Part shown: piece after piece, positions 27,083 through 35,047 of the stretch
Position numbering within the stretch: the first letter of the stretch is position 1
How the letters are laid out: each line of letters begins with the position of its first letter
Position numbers and translations under genes: made by a program
Assembly: GCA_964523795.1 (NCBI GenBank)
Contig: CAZGAO010000015.1
Coordinates: 6,905-70,904, forward strand
DNA length: 64,000 nt
Reading direction: 5' to 3'
Source: SABY01 sp964523795
Lineage (GTDB): Bacteria > Bacteroidota > Bacteroidia > Bacteroidales > 4484-276
The notes under the pieces: generated by a model
Told to the model about the DNA's origin: nothing
The model's input: the letters and a program-made list of their open reading frames with translations, nothing else
Database searches by the model: none

Positions 27083-27746
27083 ATTTTTCTTCCAGTTCGG
27101 CACTCATTTTTATCACCCTTCTGCACCATTCTGTTTTAATATCCACCTGCTCCTCCTCGCTTAGCTGCCAGGCTAATGTTGATTTCCGCAGTTTTTCGCT
27201 TAGATAGAAAAGGCAGAGTGCCGCCGACACCGAAATATTGAAACTCTCGGTAAAACCGTACATGGGTATTTTTATATATTCATCAGCCAGATCGAGGCTC
27301 TCCTGGCTCAGGCCTCGCAGCTCGGTGCCAAAAATGAGTGCCACCGGGCCTTTTTCCAAATCGAGGTCTTGCAGTTCTACATCCTCTTTGTGTGGCGTGG
27401 TGGCAACAATGCGGTAGCCCTTTTCTTTTAAATGGGCAATGGCGGCGGAAGTATTATTTTCGGCGGCATCGTATTTTATCAGATCCAGCCATTTGGACGA
27501 GCCTAAGGCCACATCCGGATTTACCTCGTAGGGATTTTCGTTTTCGATAATGTGCACATCCTGAATGCCGAAACAGTCGCACGAACGCAGCACCGCGCTG
27601 GCATTGTGCGGCTGAAAAATATCTTCGAGCACCACGGTGAGGTAGCGTGTGCGATTGGCAACAATCGCCTCGAACTTGCTGTGTTTGTTGTCGCTGATAA
27701 ATCCAGAAAGGAAATCCAATAATGCTTGTTTCTTTTTCAAATCCAT
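27051..27746 (-). CDS. trmH: TrmH-family tRNA/rRNA 2'-O-ribose methyltransferase
   Basis: A 231-residue SPOUT methyltransferase using S-adenosylmethionine. Motif 1 is LEDIFQPHNASAVLRSCDCFG, motif 2 ALIFGTELRGLS and motif 3 IPMYGFTESFNISVSAALCLFYL. The GFTESFNISVSAA form and the length fit TrmH, which methylates G18 of tRNA; another 2'-O target cannot be excluded. Its last 32 bp overlap the end of ctaB on the other strand. Confidence 0.87.
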   Translation of the reverse strand: MDLKKKQALLDFLSGFISDNKHSKFEAIVANRTRYLTVVLEDIFQPHNASAVLRSCDCFGIQDVHIIENENPYEVNPDVALGSSKWLDLIKYDAAENNTSAAIAHLKEKGYRIVATTPHKEDVELQDLDLEKGPVALIFGTELRGLSQESLDLADEYIKIPMYGFTESFNISVSAALCLFYLSEKLRKSTLAWQLSEEEQVDIKTEWCRRVIKMSAELEEKFIANYPPKTE

Positions 27747-27855
27747 GATTCAAATTTTTTTTTGCAATTAATCCTGCATGGCTGTCCGGAAACGCCATTT
27801 TAAAATCGATGCCAAAAATATTGAAAAATCGCAAAATGATAGTCTTCATTTTTTT

Positions 27856-27863
27856 TACTTTTG
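27856..27863 (+). promoter_or_regulatory. Promoter -7 box TACTTTTG overlapping the LRR gene start
   Basis: Ends only 4 nt before the ATG at 27868, so the predicted transcription start falls at or next to the start codon (leaderless or nearly so). Confidence 0.5.
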
Positions 27864-27867
27864 TAAG

Positions 27868-28620
27868 ATGAAAAAAATCACAACGAAAATTGCATTGCTA
27901 TCCTTAATCCTGCAGTTCTCATTTACGGCTTGCTCGACTTATCGAAGTTTGGATCAGGCACTGGCAAATCCTTTGGATGTTAAAACATTGAAAATTAAAA
28001 ATACGCCTATCGGAGAACTCCCGCCCGAGATTGGAACACTTAAAAACCTGGAAACACTCTATCTGTTTCGCGATCAACTGACCAGCCTGCCCAAAGAAAT
28101 TGGCGAGCTAAAAAATTTAGAAACCCTGATTTTAAGCAGTAACCGGCTTACTACACTACCTGCTGAGATTGGAGATTTGGATAGGCTAACAAAATTATCG
28201 CTGAAGCATAATGATATTAAAAACCTCCCTGTTGAAATAGCTAAGCTTGGAAATTTAGAGTATCTCGATTTGCAATACAACGAATTGGATTCCCTTCCAC
28301 CGGAACTTGGGCGTTTGAAGGAATTAAAATTTTTGTATTTAAATAACAACGATTTATATTCAATTCCCAGCCAGATTGGAGGGCTTGAAAGTTTGCAATA
28401 CCTGGTGATTGGCAAAAACAGCCTGACCAATTTACCCGAAGAAATCGGTAATCTTACTACCCTAATCGAATTGAATCTGGCATACTGCGGCCCGATGGTA
28501 GAAATTCCCTCATCAATCGTTAATTTAAAATCGTTGGAATACTTGATCATCGATCGGTCGCTGTATTTGCCTTACACGATTAATAGCATCAACCCACGGT
28601 TACAGGTTGTTGTTAGGTGA
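27868..28620 (+). CDS. Leucine-rich repeat lipoprotein
   Basis: A 250-residue lipoprotein. The ATG at 27868 is chosen over upstream starts because it gives a clean signal with lipobox FTAC. About nine 23-residue LRR units follow, of the form LPxEIGxLxxLxxLxLxxNxL (for example LPKEIGELKNLETLILSSNRL). LRR solenoids bind proteins; the partner here is unknown. Exposure at the periplasm or cell surface is inferred from the lipid anchor. The last units degrade and the protein ends without a cap domain. Confidence 0.88.
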   Translation: MKKITTKIALLSLILQFSFTACSTYRSLDQALANPLDVKTLKIKNTPIGELPPEIGTLKNLETLYLFRDQLTSLPKEIGELKNLETLILSSNRLTTLPAEIGDLDRLTKLSLKHNDIKNLPVEIAKLGNLEYLDLQYNELDSLPPELGRLKELKFLYLNNNDLYSIPSQIGGLESLQYLVIGKNSLTNLPEEIGNLTTLIELNLAYCGPMVEIPSSIVNLKSLEYLIIDRSLYLPYTINSINPRLQVVVR

Positions 28621-28636
28621 GATAGATATTTTTTTG

Positions 28637-28816
28637 ATGAAAACATCATTGATTCGTAAAATCAAAGAAATTATCGGGAATCAGGTTTCAGGACTTATCC
28701 AGCCCATGAGCATTGAAGAATTTTACGAGCGTATTGAAGCCTCCGAAAAAGCTTTTGCCGATGGCAACTATATTTCTCATGAGGATTTGAAAAAGGATTT
28801 TCGCTTCGCTCAATAG
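28637..28816 (+). CDS. Antitoxin-like small protein, probably truncated
   Basis: A 59-residue protein from the ATG at 28637. The C-terminal half, SIEEFYERIEASEKAFADGNYISHEDLKKDF, resembles the end of small antitoxins encoded before RelE/ParE-type toxins. No toxin follows. The last codons (FRFAQ) lie in a 17-bp sequence that is repeated 69 bp downstream across a palindrome, so the 3' end may have been altered by an insertion. It may be a remnant. Confidence 0.45.
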   Translation: MKTSLIRKIKEIIGNQVSGLIQPMSIEEFYERIEASEKAFADGNYISHEDLKKDFRFAQ

Positions 28817-28880
28817 ATTTAATTTGTACAGACGCGCAAATTGCGCGTCTCTACACCAAGACAGGATTTTCGCTTCGCTC
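28795..28880. repeat. 17-bp direct repeat flanking a REP-like palindrome
   Basis: GGATTTTCGCTTCGCTC occurs at 28795-28811 and again at 28864-28880. Between them is a 21-bp palindrome (28830-28850) with arms AGACGCGCAA / TTGCGCGTCT. A second copy of the palindrome is at 38192-38212 in the opposite setting. The arrangement looks like an insertion with a duplication, though 17 bp is long for one. Confidence 0.65.
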
Positions 28881-28895
28881 CACAATTCCCTCCTC

Positions 28896-29822
28896 CTAAA
28901 ACCGATATCCCACCGAAATACCTGCGGCATAAGTGCGTGCCAGTCCTGCGGGCTGCACATCGCGGGTGATGAGCGGCGAGCCATAAAAAACATGGAAGGT
29001 GAGAGCCTCGCTTGCCTTGTAGCCTGCCGATAAAGCAATATTAAGCGTTAGGCCGTCGGAGCCGACAATGTCGGTGCGCTGGTTTTCTTCGTTCACATAG
29101 CTGTCTTCGCCGAGATGATAAATGGGAACAAATCCGCCCGTAATTACAAAACTCCCAGGCTGAATTGTTTTTTCGATACGAGCCACCACATCGGCGCGGC
29201 GTTCAATTTTGCGCGAGTCAGCATAAGCGGCCACGCTGGCCTGGTCATCCCACAAACTTTGCAAAAAGCCATTTTCGTTATTTTGAACCAGGGGTTGCTG
29301 ATAGCCCAGCGAGGCTGCCCAACCCTTATAAGTCCATTTAGCTCCCAGGAGTAAATCGGTGGTACCCAGATTGGTTTGATAAACCATGGGCAGCGGTTTG
29401 CCATCTTCAAGTCGGTCGGCTTTGCCCATGCTTATGCGGGCACCCACAAAAGCTGCAAAACGATGCTCGCCTGCCTGCTTTATCAGCCCGCTAAAACTTA
29501 GGCTTAGGTCGCCCAGACCATTGGTTTTGCCCAGCTTTCCGTTGGTAAAAAGGTAGGGGACTTTTATTTGGATAGCACTTGCCTTGCCCACGAGATAATC
29601 GGCTTCGAGCATCAGCGCGTTGATGGAAGTGCCATCATCGCCCTGAGCAAAATGGTAGCCCAGGTTAAGATTAATTCGTGAGTCGGTGAGCGCGGAAGTG
29701 CCGTCTTCGGTCATAAGGCCGCTGGTGCAGATTCCGGCATCGCTGCATCCTTGCCCTTTGGTGCTTGAGTGGATTGCAAAAATGAGTAAAAAACTTAGGG
29801 TTACGAATGCGTATTTTGTCAT
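28896..29822 (-). CDS. Outer-membrane beta-barrel protein of unknown function
   Basis: A 308-residue protein with a signal peptide ending near STKGQ, then GCSDAGICTSG with two cysteines, then alternating amphipathic strands (INLNLGYHFAQG, AIQIKVPYLF, DLSLSFSGLI, HRFAAFVGARISMG) ending in an aromatic residue (GISVGYRF*), typical of outer-membrane barrels. Similar Bacteroidota proteins are annotated as putative transporters; substrate unknown. The cysteine pair directly after the signal is unusual and might form a disulfide. It is convergent with the antitoxin-like ORF. Confidence 0.65.
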   Translation of the reverse strand: MTKYAFVTLSFLLIFAIHSSTKGQGCSDAGICTSGLMTEDGTSALTDSRINLNLGYHFAQGDDGTSINALMLEADYLVGKASAIQIKVPYLFTNGKLGKTNGLGDLSLSFSGLIKQAGEHRFAAFVGARISMGKADRLEDGKPLPMVYQTNLGTTDLLLGAKWTYKGWAASLGYQQPLVQNNENGFLQSLWDDQASVAAYADSRKIERRADVVARIEKTIQPGSFVITGGFVPIYHLGEDSYVNEENQRTDIVGSDGLTLNIALSAGYKASEALTFHVFYGSPLITRDVQPAGLARTYAAGISVGYRF

Positions 29823-29858
29823 AGTAAATTTGAGTGTGGTGTATAAATATTATCTGTT

Positions 29859-29976
29859 TTTAAAGGAATTGTTAGAAAAATATACGATTTGAGAATAACG
29901 ATTTTAGATTTAAGATGTAGATGATATTCAACACAATCTAAAATCTCTGATCTTAATCCTCAATCTTAAATCAAAA
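29859..29976 (+). repeat. Heptad element with 14-nt core, copy 3
   Basis: Flank TTGTTAGAAAAATATAC, five heptads from 29886, core ATGATATTCAACAC, then reverse-complement heptads to 29976 with one 6-nt slip. It fills much of the 310-bp gap between the barrel gene and the next ORF; nothing else is seen there. Confidence 0.85.
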
Positions 29977-30132
29977 GATTTAATTAGACATCCAACACCA
30001 AAACAGGGTTTAGGTTTTAATGAAAAGATATTGTTAACAAAATTTTGGATATGTGGAAAACTTTTTCACGATTTTGCTGTGGCGGATAACTGGAATAGCC
30101 TACTTTTATGCCATTCTGAATTTGAAAATGAT

Positions 30133-30405
30133 ATGGTGCAAAAACGAAAAAAGGATTTAAAAAAAAGAAAGTTTAAAACCATCACCTTCAAGCTTTCGGC
30201 GAGGCAAAAAAAATCGCTTGATAAATACAGCAAGGCGAGAAATATGACTCCATTGAAATTGATTAAACGGTCGATCGATACCTACATCTCCCTCGATTAT
30301 AATGTGATTCCCCCTAAAGTTCCCAGCCCCAAAAATCAACTGGATCTATTCACCGAAATTGAATTAGCTACCAATCTTATGAAAGAGAAGGATACTGAAA
30401 AATAA
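30133..30405 (+). CDS. Small basic protein, possible ribbon-helix-helix DNA binder
   Basis: A 90-residue protein from the ATG at 30133 (the longer frame upstream has no protein character). It opens with a lysine-rich stretch (MVQKRKKDLKKRKFK). Then TITFKLSARQKKSLDKYSKARN plus TPLKLIKRSIDTYI follows, with a beta strand and two helices as in MetJ/CopG-type folds. The tail holds an NQLDLFTEIE motif. A regulatory or DNA-binding role is inference. A TACTTTTA sequence about 30 bp upstream could be its -7 box. Confidence 0.5.
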   Translation: MVQKRKKDLKKRKFKTITFKLSARQKKSLDKYSKARNMTPLKLIKRSIDTYISLDYNVIPPKVPSPKNQLDLFTEIELATNLMKEKDTEK

Positions 30406-30796
30406 TCTGTGTCTGTCAGTGCTTATCTGGGGTAAAAAAAACGCACCAGGGATTTTTATTTTGATAACGATTACATATTTTTATAAGAAGCGGATAGTGA
30501 GGATGTAAGAGATTTCCCCTTCTAAAACTTGCTGCGCAACGCGCCCGCCTTCTCTCACCCATCAAAAACGCTGAGCTTAGTCATTTCGATGCCACAGGCT
30601 GTCAACCGCACTTTGGTGGTATAGTAAGGTGCAAATCGGAAACAAAAAAAGAAAGGTGATGATTTTTGGTAAACCACGTGAAGCAAAAAAAATCTTCACC
30701 CCTAAAGTATTATTCATCTTTGGCAGGCAAAAATATGCAATGTCTTACATACATTGATGCTTAGGGATTAGTTTATCAATAATCTAAATAAAATTT

Positions 30797-30903
30797 ATCG
30801 GATGACTAAATCCAGGGGCAAGTCATCCGATGATTACGCTTAAGCAGAATTACCGCTCACTAAAACTGCGGTTTCATGCCCGGACATTATTCATCGGATG
30901 ACT
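30797..30903. repeat. Three-armed hairpin repeat, AGTCATCCGATGA type
   Basis: Arm A ATCGGATGACT (30797-30807), arm B AGTCATCCGATGA (30821-30833), arm C TCATCGGATGACT (30891-30903). B pairs with A over 11 bp or with C over 13 bp, but not both. The B-C unit of 83 bp matches an 81-bp unit at 41168-41248 whose arms differ by paired changes. Confidence 0.75.
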
Positions 30904-30912
30904 ATTTAATCC

Positions 30913-30920
30913 TACTTTTG
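30913..30920 (+). promoter_or_regulatory. Promoter -7 box TACTTTTG for punA
   Basis: Exact TAnnTTTG match, 10 bp beyond hairpin arm C and 24 bp before the punA ATG. Confidence 0.55.
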
Positions 30921-30944
30921 GCCTTTTTTAATTTGACATAGATA

Positions 30945-31772
30945 ATGAGCGAGTATTCAGAAAAGGTAACACAAACTGCAAATTTCCTTCGGCAGCACGG
31001 AATGAACAAACCCGAAACAGGGATAATTTTGGGCACCGGCTTGGGCAATCTGGTGCAGCGCATCGAGATAGAAAAGACCATAGATTATAAAGATATTCCC
31101 CACTTTCCGGTTTCTACCGTGGAGTCGCACAACGGCAAATTGATTTATGGCCGCCTCAACGGGCGGCAGGTTGTGGCCATGCAGGGTAGGTTTCATTTCT
31201 ACGAGGGTTATACCATGCAGGAAATTACTTTTCCGGTGCGAGTGATGTACTTGTTGGGTATTAAAGATTTACTGGTGTCGAATGCCTGCGGCACGGTGAA
31301 TAAGGAATTTAATAAGGGAGAGCTGATGCTGATTACAGATCATATCAACCTTTTGGGCGATAATCCGCTGATTGGGCAAAACCATGAGGAATGGGGCACG
31401 CGGTTTCCGGATATGAGCCAGGCCTATTCACGGGAAATGAATGCCAAAATTGTAGATATCGCCCATCGCGAGGGCGTTAAACTGAATCAGGGTGTTTATG
31501 CGGCTGTGGCCGGCCCCAACCTTGAAACCCGCGCTGAATATCGTTTTATGGCACGCATAGGTGCCGATGTTATTGGTATGTCCACTATTCCTGAGGTGAT
31601 GGTTGCCAGGCATCACGGGCTGCCGGTGGTGGCTTTCTCGGTTATTACCGATGAGTGCGATCCCGACAATCTGGCTCCGGTAAATATTCGCGAAATATTG
31701 GCCATGGCCAGTGTGGCCGAGGCGGGATTAAACAAAATTATTTTTGCGCTGATGGGTGCTCTTTCCATTTAA
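30945..31772 (+). CDS. punA: Purine nucleoside phosphorylase (trimeric PNP-II type)
   Basis: A 275-residue cytosolic enzyme that splits purine nucleosides with phosphate to base and ribose-1-phosphate. Recognised by GIILGTGLGNL, the family motif running from VESHNGKL to MQGRFHFYEGY, VSNACGTVN, and GPNLETRAEYRFMARIGADVIGMSTIPEVMVARH, which form the phosphate, ribose and base sites. The late Asn-type purine contact region (SVITDECDP) suggests activity on 6-oxopurines. Its stop overlaps the convergent ychF gene by 4 bp. Confidence 0.94.
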   Translation: MSEYSEKVTQTANFLRQHGMNKPETGIILGTGLGNLVQRIEIEKTIDYKDIPHFPVSTVESHNGKLIYGRLNGRQVVAMQGRFHFYEGYTMQEITFPVRVMYLLGIKDLLVSNACGTVNKEFNKGELMLITDHINLLGDNPLIGQNHEEWGTRFPDMSQAYSREMNAKIVDIAHREGVKLNQGVYAAVAGPNLETRAEYRFMARIGADVIGMSTIPEVMVARHHGLPVVAFSVITDECDPDNLAPVNIREILAMASVAEAGLNKIIFALMGALSI

Positions 31773-32869
31773 ACGTTGAAGCGGATATTGAGCATATCGC
31801 CATCCTGTACGATGTAGTTTTTGCCTTCGATATGAAATTTGCCGGCTTCCTTGCAGGCGTGCTCCGAGCCATAGTGCATAAAATCAGCGTATTTGATTAC
31901 CTCGGCGCGGATAAATCCCCGCTCCAGGTCGCTGTGAATAACGCCTGCCGCCATGGGTGCTGTCGAGCCTTTCTTTACCGTCCAGGCTCTTACTTCCTTG
32001 GGCCCGGCGGTGATGAATGATTCCAGGTTCAATAACTTATAAGCCGAGCGTATCATGCGATTTACCCCAGGTGCGCTAAGGCCAGCATCCGACAGAAACT
32101 CCAGGCGGTCGGCCTCATCTTCCAGCTCAGCAATCTCCGCTTCCAGCTTGCCGGCAATTACAATCACTTCGGTTTCGATGTCCTTGAGGGTTTTTTCGAC
32201 AGCCTGCGAATAGGCATTTCCCGTGGCAGCTGCCTCATCGTCCACATTGCAAACGTACATAATGGGTTTGGCCGTGAGCAGGTACATATCATCGATCAGT
32301 GCTACCTTATCTTTTGGATCTACCTCAAAATCGCGCACATTGCTAAAGTTTTCGATATGCTCGGCCAGACTTTCCAGAATGCCTATCTGGCGTTTTACTT
32401 CTTTGTCGCCCGACTTGGCCAGTTTTTCCAGGCGTTGTATTTTGCGCTGCACCAGGTCGAGGTCGCGCACCTGAAGTTCAAGGTCAATTATTTCCATGTC
32501 GCGCACCGGATCCACCGAGCCTTCCACGTGGGGAAGGTTTTCGTCGTCGAAGCAGCGCAGCACATGGATGATGGCATCGGTTTGCTGTATGTCGGCCAAA
32601 AATTTGTTGCCCACGCCTTCGCCCTGGCTCGATCCCTTGGCCAGGCCGGGGATGTCAACAATATCTACGGTTGTAGGCATCACCCGCGCCGATTTGATGA
32701 GCGCATCGATCTTCAACAGCCGATCATCAGGCACATCTATCATCCCCAAATTGGATTTGTTGGTGCTGAAAGCAAAGTTGGTAACTTCAGCTTTGGTTTT
32801 TGAAATACAGTTGAAAATCGCTGTTTTTCCTACATTGGTAATTCCTATAATCCCGCATTTAAGCCCCAT
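31769..32869 (-). CDS. ychF: Redox-regulated ATPase YchF/OLA1
   Basis: A 366-residue Obg-related P-loop protein that prefers ATP to GTP and interacts with ribosomes. G1 is GITNVGKTA, G3 DIPGLAKGSSQGEG, and the G4 region YVCNVDDEAAA replaces the usual NKxD, explaining ATP preference. A coiled-coil insert (about 125-180) and the C-terminal TGS domain (ending GDMLNIRFNV) are present. It is last of the minus-strand dapF-GNAT-mltG-TPR cluster but has its own -7 box at 32918-32925. Confidence 0.95.
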   Translation of the reverse strand: MGLKCGIIGITNVGKTAIFNCISKTKAEVTNFAFSTNKSNLGMIDVPDDRLLKIDALIKSARVMPTTVDIVDIPGLAKGSSQGEGVGNKFLADIQQTDAIIHVLRCFDDENLPHVEGSVDPVRDMEIIDLELQVRDLDLVQRKIQRLEKLAKSGDKEVKRQIGILESLAEHIENFSNVRDFEVDPKDKVALIDDMYLLTAKPIMYVCNVDDEAAATGNAYSQAVEKTLKDIETEVIVIAGKLEAEIAELEDEADRLEFLSDAGLSAPGVNRMIRSAYKLLNLESFITAGPKEVRAWTVKKGSTAPMAAGVIHSDLERGFIRAEVIKYADFMHYGSEHACKEAGKFHIEGKNYIVQDGDMLNIRFNV

Positions 32870-32917
32870 GGATATTGTATTTTAATGATCCTGAATATTG
32901 AATTTTTTAATGATCGG

Positions 32918-32925
32918 CAAAGGTA
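32918..32925 (-). promoter_or_regulatory. Promoter -7 box TACCTTTG for ychF
   Basis: Minus-strand exact TAnnTTTG match, 48 bp before the ychF ATG. Confidence 0.55.
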
Positions 32926-32965
32926 TAATTATTTGATTTTGCAGCACGGCGAAGAATGAAATTGC

Positions 32966-33376
32966 TTAGCGGCATTTTTTGAGTTTATCGCCCATATTTG
33001 GCTTTCCCAGGTCGTAGGCTTTCTGCCAGTCTTCGCAGGCCTTGTAGTTTTCGTTTTTATAAAACCAGGCCTGGCCACGGTTGTAAAAAGCATCGGTGTA
33101 ATTTGGCTTTAGGTCGATGGCCTTAGTAAAGTTTTCGATGGCTTTTTGATATTGCCGCCTGTTCATCCATACCGTGCCTGTGCCATACCACGCTTCAGGA
33201 TTTTCAGGATTCAATTCGAGTGCTTTTTGATATAAGGAATAAGCCTCATCAGGATTGGAGCCATATAAATAGAGGTTGCCTTCGCGCACATACTTTGCCG
33301 ATTCTGCGGTCTTATCAACGCAGCCCGAAACAAAAATTGTAATTAATATCAAAAGTATTCCGCTTGTTTTTTTCAT
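32966..33376 (-). CDS. TPR lipoprotein
   Basis: A 136-residue lipoprotein (lipobox VSGC, about residue 19) made of about three TPR units: PDEAYSLYQKALELNPENPEAW, YQKAIENFTKAIDLKPNYTDAF and YKACEDWQKAYDLGKPNMGD. TPRs mediate protein contacts; the partner is unknown. It lies 17 bp after mltG and in the same direction, so it may serve cell-envelope assembly, an inference from position only. Confidence 0.85.
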   Translation of the reverse strand: MKKTSGILLILITIFVSGCVDKTAESAKYVREGNLYLYGSNPDEAYSLYQKALELNPENPEAWYGTGTVWMNRRQYQKAIENFTKAIDLKPNYTDAFYNRGQAWFYKNENYKACEDWQKAYDLGKPNMGDKLKKCR

Positions 33377-33393
33377 AATATGTTCAAAGTGAT

Positions 33394-34452
33394 TTATTGT
33401 TTTTTATTGTCCAATGCCTTGTAATGTTCTCGTGCATATTTGAGATGTTGACTGTAGGTTTTTGAAAAATGATGATAGCCCGAGCCATCGCTATTAGCCA
33501 CAAAAAACATGTACTCATGTTTTTGGGCATTCAAAACTGCGTTGATGCCAACCACCGATGGCAGGCAAATAGGACCCGGGGGTAAGCCTTTGTTAACATA
33601 AGTATTGTAGGGCGAATCTATTTGTGTATGCTTTTTGTAAACCCGATGTAGCAAAGAATCGTTTTCGAGATAAAAGGCAAATACCGCTGTCGGGTCAGCC
33701 TGCAGTTTCCAGCCTTTGGCCAGCCGGTTGAGATAAACCCCGGCAATGGTTGGTTTTTCATCGTTGCGATTGGTCTCTTTATCCACAATAGAAGCCAGTA
33801 TCGAAACCTGCTTGGGGCTAAGATTATATCGGCGTGCCTTGGCCTGTTTTTTCTCGTCCCAAAAACGCAGATATTCCTTGTGCATCCTTTCTGTGAAAGC
33901 CTCCGCCGAAGTGTTCCAATAAAACTCGTAGGTGTTAGGGATGAAAAGTAGCGGTGCTGTTTGCTGGTTAATTTTATATTTTTCTTCAAATTCGCTACTA
34001 TGGATATAATTGATGATGGACAAACTGTCAGCTTCAATTTGCCTTGCAATAATTCCGGCCAGTTGAGCCAGGGTGCGCACATTGTTAAAGGTAACATTGA
34101 GTGGCGTTTGCGCTCCCGAGCGCAGCATGTCGATCAATTCATCATTATTCATCCCGGCTTTGATGCTGTATCGTCCGGGATAGATGTGCCTGGATAAGTT
34201 TTTCCGCTCAGCCAGCCACTCGAAGGTGCCATAATTTTGGAGAAGCTGATTGCTTTTTAAATTATTCAATAAATCATGGTAGTCCGATCCGGTTTTTATG
34301 TAGAGGTAAGATAAATTGCCGGCAGCGGGTGAAACATTATTTTTATAAACTGCACGCCAAAACAAAAATCCAACCGTGCCTGCCGCAAGTAGCAATACAA
34401 TTATTGCGAAAAGCAGGATGCGCCAAAAGATTTTTCTGTTTCGTTTTTCCAT
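33394..34452 (-). CDS. mltG: Endolytic murein transglycosylase MltG (YceG-like)
   Basis: A 352-residue inner-membrane enzyme with one N-terminal helix (about 9-31) and a periplasmic YceG domain. It cuts nascent glycan strands and limits their length. The LysM-like subdomain is followed by the active region SIVDKETNRNDEKPTIAGVYLNRL, where the Glu of KETN is the catalytic residue, then LQADPTAVFA, YNTYVNKGLPPGPICLPS and YMFFVANSDGSGYHHFSKTY. Length and motif order are normal. It overlaps none of its neighbours; gaps are 6 and 17 bp. Confidence 0.94.
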   Translation of the reverse strand: MEKRNRKIFWRILLFAIIVLLLAAGTVGFLFWRAVYKNNVSPAAGNLSYLYIKTGSDYHDLLNNLKSNQLLQNYGTFEWLAERKNLSRHIYPGRYSIKAGMNNDELIDMLRSGAQTPLNVTFNNVRTLAQLAGIIARQIEADSLSIINYIHSSEFEEKYKINQQTAPLLFIPNTYEFYWNTSAEAFTERMHKEYLRFWDEKKQAKARRYNLSPKQVSILASIVDKETNRNDEKPTIAGVYLNRLAKGWKLQADPTAVFAFYLENDSLLHRVYKKHTQIDSPYNTYVNKGLPPGPICLPSVVGINAVLNAQKHEYMFFVANSDGSGYHHFSKTYSQHLKYAREHYKALDNKKQ

Positions 34453-34458
34453 TAGGAT

Positions 34459-35034
34459 TTATCGTCTTTCTGGTAACTTAATAGTGCCGAGAACTAGTGG
34501 TGCTTTTCGGGGAGTGGGAGTGGGGTTGATAAGCTGATAAAGCCACTCATCGCTCCAATGATTATTAATTCGAAGCCAGTTTCTTTTTTTTGCCGTAAGC
34601 ACAAAGTTTTTCCGCTCAAATAGTTTTATACTTAGCGTATTGGTGGGCAGGATGTTGGCATATACCTGATGAAGCATCAAATGGTCGAAGCAATATTCGA
34701 TGCATAAGTCGAGGGCTTCCGAAGCAAAGCCTTGTCCCTGGTATTTTTCATCAATCAAAATTCCCAGGCCAAGCCGCTCGTGCTGGGGGTTGAAGTCGAA
34801 GAGATCGATATTACCCACCGGAATTCCATTCGCTTTATTCACAATCATCAATCGCAGTTGCCGGGTCTTGTAAATATCTTTGTCGGCGGTTAAAACATAT
34901 TGTTCGATGTCGAATCTTGAAAAAGGAACCAAGGTATTGCTGAGGTGCCAAAACTGTGTGTTGTTTTCCCAGGCGTAAAGCTGGTCGATGTCATCGGGTT
35001 CCGGGGCACGTAGTTTTATTTTTTTTCCTTCCAT
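34459..35034 (-). CDS. GNAT acetyltransferase (RimJ/RimL-like)
   Basis: A 191-residue N-acetyltransferase. It starts at the ATG at 35034, since the frame upstream opens with TTG. Motifs: IKLRAPEPDDIDQLYAWEN, then LGLGILIDEKYQGQGFASEAL, where the acetyl-CoA pyrophosphate loop is YQGQGFA, and NTLSIKLFERKNFVLTAKKR. The acceptor, a protein amino end, polyamine or small molecule, is unknown. It is placed between dapF and mltG in one tight operon. Confidence 0.88.
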   Translation of the reverse strand: MEGKKIKLRAPEPDDIDQLYAWENNTQFWHLSNTLVPFSRFDIEQYVLTADKDIYKTRQLRLMIVNKANGIPVGNIDLFDFNPQHERLGLGILIDEKYQGQGFASEALDLCIEYCFDHLMLHQVYANILPTNTLSIKLFERKNFVLTAKKRNWLRINNHWSDEWLYQLINPTPTPRKAPLVLGTIKLPERR

Positions 35035-35047
35035 CAATTAGCAATTT

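Larger units (their letters stand above)
30406..30944. other. Intergenic region upstream of punA
   Basis: About 540 bp with no supported gene. The left 350 bp shows nothing clear; the right part holds three pairing arms (30797-30903) and the punA promoter. Confidence 0.6.

Noticed and set aside
30031..30132. TGTGGAAAAC and GGCGGATAA sequences suggesting DnaA boxes or an origin
   Set aside because: Only one near match to the DnaA box, no cluster, no dnaA or dnaN gene nearby.
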